A program made the translations under genes and the position numbers. 64,000 nt of DNA from Caballeronia peredens (GTDB lineage Bacteria > Pseudomonadota > Gammaproteobacteria > Burkholderiales > Burkholderiaceae): the NCBI GenBank assembly GCA_001544595.2, contig FCOH02000002.1, positions 186,001 to 250,000 of the forward strand, read 5' to 3'. Below the pieces are notes generated by a model. The model worked only from the letters and a program-made list of their open reading frames with translations, did no database searches and was not told the origin of the DNA. Every line of letters begins with the position of its first letter. Position 1 is the stretch's first letter. Below, piece after piece: positions 61,736 through 64,000 of this stretch.

Positions 61736-62899
61736 TCAGGCCGAGCGCAACTGGGTGACGCCCGGCTCGGACGGCGCGGCGGTAGCGGGGCAGCCGGGCA
61801 TCGGCACGAAGCCGGTCACTTCGAGTCCGTAGCCCGACATGCTGCCGAGCTTGCGCGGATTCGCAAGCACCTGCATCTTGCCGACGCCCAGATCGCGCAG
61901 AATCTGCGCGCCGATGCCGTAAGTCTTGAAATCGATCGGGCGGCGCTGCAGCACGGCCGCCTTTTCCTTCTGGTCGAACGCGCGGAACACGTCGACGAGA
62001 TGTTCCTTCGTGTCGCCGCAATTGAGCATGACGACCACGCCGAGATCGCTCGCGGCGATTTCCTTCATCGCGGCGTCGATGGTCCACGAGTGGGTAGACG
62101 AATCGATTTCGAGCAGATCGAGCACCGACAGCGGCTCGTGCACGCGCACCGGCGTCTCGCGATCGGGACGCGGCGTGCCGCGCACGAGTGCGATATGCGG
62201 CGAATGCGTCGGCTCGTCGCGGTACAGCACCGCGCGGAACGGGCCGTGCGCGGTCTGCATCGTGCGTTCGCACACTTTCTCGATGATCGATTCGGTGCGG
62301 CTGCGGTAATGGATCAGATCGGCGATGGTGCCGATCTTGATGCCGTGCTGCTCGCCGAATTCGATGAGATCGGGCAGACGCGCCATCTCGCCGTCGTCCT
62401 TGATGATTTCGCAGATCACCGCGGCCGGCGTCAGGCCCGCGAGCGCCGTGAAGTCGCAGCCGGCTTCCGTGTGACCGGCGCGCACGAGCACGCCGCCCGG
62501 CTGCGCCATGATCGGGAACACGTGACCCGGCTGGACGATGTCTTCGGGACGCGCGTCGTGCGCGACCGCCGCCGCGATGGTTTTCGCGCGATCGGCGGCG
62601 GAAATGCCCGTGGTGACGCCTTCGGCCGCCTCGATGCTCACGGTGAACGCCGTGCCGTATTGCGTGCCGTTGCGGTGCGTCATGAGCGGCAGGTTCAACT
62701 GCCTGCAGCGTTCCTGCGTGAGCGTGAGGCAGATGAGCCCGCGGCCGAATTTCGCCATGAAGTTGATGGCTTCCGGCGTGACGAATTCAGCGGCGATGAC
62801 GAGATCGCCTTCGTTTTCGCGGTCTTCTTCGTCGACGAGGATCACCATCCGGCCGGCTTTCAGTTCAGCGATGATCTCGGGAGTGGCGGCGAGCGACAT
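61736..62899 (-). CDS. ribBA: 3,4-dihydroxybutanone-phosphate synthase with GCH II-like domain
   Basis: The N-terminal domain (about 1-205) is intact RibB, with [20 protein letters not shown] and [20 protein letters not shown], which makes 3,4-dihydroxy-2-butanone 4-phosphate from ribulose 5-phosphate. The C-terminal domain (about 215-375) has the fold of GTP cyclohydrolase II but lacks its three zinc cysteines: at 254-280 it reads [19 protein letters not shown] and onward, where the family has a CxxGD...RCDC pattern. It is therefore likely not a cyclohydrolase; an unlinked ribA would then be needed (RibBX-type variant). Confidence 0.9.
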   Translation of the reverse strand: MSLAATPEIIAELKAGRMVILVDEEDRENEGDLVIAAEFVTPEAINFMAKFGRGLICLTLTQERCRQLNLPLMTHRNGTQYGTAFTVSIEAAEGVTTGISAADRAKTIAAAVAHDARPEDIVQPGHVFPIMAQPGGVLVRAGHTEAGCDFTALAGLTPAAVICEIIKDDGEMARLPDLIEFGEQHGIKIGTIADLIHYRSRTESIIEKVCERTMQTAHGPFRAVLYRDEPTHSPHIALVRGTPRPDRETPVRVHEPLSVLDLLEIDSSTHSWTIDAAMKEIAASDLGVVVMLNCGDTKEHLVDVFRAFDQKEKAAVLQRRPIDFKTYGIGAQILRDLGVGKMQVLANPRKLGSMSGYGLEVTGFVPMPGCPATAAPSEPGVTQLRSA

Positions 62900-63121
62900 G
62901 ATGACGTCCCGTACGGGTCCGGTTTGGGGAAAGCGCGTATTTTACGCCACGGCCGATGTCCGGTCGGAGAAATCGGCGGCCGGGCCGGTGCGGGACGGCC
63001 TATGTCTTTCGGACGAATGATGCAAAAGCGCCGCGCCTGAGACACTGGGCGCTTCCAGGCTCTCGTGGCTTCGGAATTCGGCGCGGGAAACCGGCCGCTT
63101 TACGCTGGAATCAAGCCGGAA
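62900..63121. other. ribBA upstream region
   Basis: I looked here for an FMN riboswitch on the minus strand, where it would precede ribBA, and did not find its conserved core. A GCCGG/CCGGC-rich patch near 62960-62990 can form hairpins. No coding frame is credible. Confidence 0.4.
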
Positions 63122-63736
63122 TCACGACGCGCTCATCATCCGCTCGACGTAGCGCGCGATCAGATCGATTTCCAGATTGACCTTCGAGCCGGCTCTGAGC
63201 GCGCGCAGCGTGGTCACTTCGACGGTATGCGGAATCAGGTTGATGGAGAATTCGCAGCCATCGGCGCCATCCGTGACGGAATTGACAGTGAGACTCACGC
63301 CATTGACCGTCACCGAGCCCTTGTAGGCCAGATATTTGCCGATTTCTTTTGGCGCGACAATGCGCAGTTCGTGCGATTCGCCCACCGGCTCGAACTTCGA
63401 GACGACGCCCAGACCGTCGACATGACCCGAGACGAGGTGGCCGCCGAGCCGGTCGTGCGCGCGCAACGCCTTCTCCAGATTCACGTCCGCGCCCGCGTCG
63501 CCGAGGCCGACAGTCTTGTTGAGGCTTTCGCGCGATACATCGACATCGAATGCATCGGCCGACTTCCGGATGACCGTCATGCAGGCGCCCTGAATGGCGA
63601 TGCTGTCGCCGAGTTCGACATCGGCGAGATCGAGGCCGCCCGCGGCGACCGTCAGACGCACGCCCGCTTGCGGTTCCGAACCGAGCGGCGCGATTTTTTC
63701 GATGCGGCCCACCGCCGCGACAATTCCGGTAAACAT
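63122..63736 (-). CDS. ribE: riboflavin synthase alpha subunit
   Basis: This enzyme dismutates two lumazine molecules to riboflavin. The 204 residues form two homologous barrels, with MFTGIVAAVGRIEKI and AIQGACMTVIRKS in the first and LGGHLVSGHVDGLGVVSKFE, VNGVSLTVNSV in the second. It is downstream of ribD on the minus strand and upstream of ribBA, completing most of the pathway. Confidence 0.95.
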   Translation of the reverse strand: MFTGIVAAVGRIEKIAPLGSEPQAGVRLTVAAGGLDLADVELGDSIAIQGACMTVIRKSADAFDVDVSRESLNKTVGLGDAGADVNLEKALRAHDRLGGHLVSGHVDGLGVVSKFEPVGESHELRIVAPKEIGKYLAYKGSVTVNGVSLTVNSVTDGADGCEFSINLIPHTVEVTTLRALRAGSKVNLEIDLIARYVERMMSAS

Positions 63737-63766
63737 CTCGAGCGTTCCTTTAAGTCCAGACGTGAT

Positions 63767-64000
63767 TCAGCGCAATTCGCTGGCGACATTCGCCTCGGCG
63801 AAGCGCGCGAGAATGCGCAGATCGTCGCCGAGCCGGTCGATGCGATGAAACTTCAGATGCGGCCGCGCATCGAGCGTCGCGGGCGGCGCGAAGTCGAACA
63901 TGCCGGGCGAGCTGCCGAGCAGACTCGGCGCGAGATAGACCAGCAGCTCGTCGACGCAGCCTTCGCGCAGCAGCGAGCCGTTCAGCTTGTGGCCCGCTTC
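63767..64000 (-). CDS. ribD: RibD, C-terminal part (runs off window)
   Basis: The last 77 codons of a minus-strand gene end with TGA at 63767-63769. They encode EAGHKLNGSLLREGCVDELL and LVYLAPSLLGSS, the end of the reductase domain of bifunctional RibD (diaminohydroxyphosphoribosylaminopyrimidine deaminase / 5-amino-6-ribosylaminouracil reductase). The rest is beyond the right edge. It is followed by ribE after 30 bases. Confidence 0.9.
   Translation of the reverse strand, partial: EAGHKLNGSLLREGCVDELLVYLAPSLLGSSPGMFDFAPPATLDARPHLKFHRIDRLGDDLRILARFAEANVASELR

Noticed and set aside
62900..63121. FMN riboswitch upstream of ribBA
   Set aside because: I searched the minus strand for the conserved RFN core and did not find it.

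Overview
The window is GC-rich and looks like the chromosome of a member of the Burkholderiaceae, most likely the Paraburkholderia/Caballeronia/Burkholderia group. This rests on protein resemblance and on gene order: hemW-rdgB-rph beside yicC-gmk-rpoZ-spoT-greB, a classic 385-residue beta-proteobacterial porin, and a split xdhABC. No species can be named from the sequence alone.

Layout. Positions 1-6350 are the end of an integrative element, read entirely on the minus strand and running off the left edge. It has a P4-type tyrosine integrase next to the 3' end of an intact tRNA-Ser(TGA), a DUF6387-like protein, an AlpA-type regulator, a PC4/p15-type nucleic-acid-binding protein, a chain of small overlapping genes and a DUF3987/YfjI-type protein. 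The composition resembles a P4-like satellite or small integrative element. Positions 6352-16600 are housekeeping: MFS transporter, hemW, rdgB, rph, yicC, gmk, rpoZ, spoT, a NinX-like protein, two identical tRNA-Arg(ACG) genes and greB. Positions 16600-26150 hold a porin, a candidate small RNA, a DnaQ-GIY-YIG fusion, a secreted chorismate mutase, tRNA-Thr, fbp and pepN.

Positions 27344-34612 are the most interesting part. Seven plus-strand genes, six of them translationally coupled to a neighbour and all tightly packed, encode a CDP-alcohol phosphatidyltransferase, a 2-oxoglutarate/Fe(II) oxygenase, a flippase-like membrane protein, a stand-alone nucleotidyltransferase, PEP mutase fused to a second nucleotidyltransferase, phosphonopyruvate decarboxylase and 2-aminoethylphosphonate transaminase. 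Together they can plausibly make 2-aminoethylphosphonate (AEP), activate it as CMP-AEP and attach it to a membrane alcohol. I infer a phosphonolipid or phosphonate-decorated surface product, possibly hydroxylated.

Positions 35250-44014 are a minus-strand purine degradation cluster: xanthine dehydrogenase xdhAB and xdhC, an adenine/adenosine deaminase, an NCS2 purine permease and guanine deaminase. Positions 44295-57684 carry dsbB, an amidase, hemN, small exported proteins, uppP, trmB, tRNA-Gly, yggT, a threonine-dehydratase-like enzyme, a LysE exporter, a ReAV-type asparaginase and ubiD. Positions 57900-64000 hold a lytic transglycosylase behind a long leader that contains an intrinsic terminator, an aminotransferase, and a minus-strand riboflavin cluster (ribD end, riboflavin synthase, ribBA with a cysteine-less second domain, lumazine synthase, nusB).
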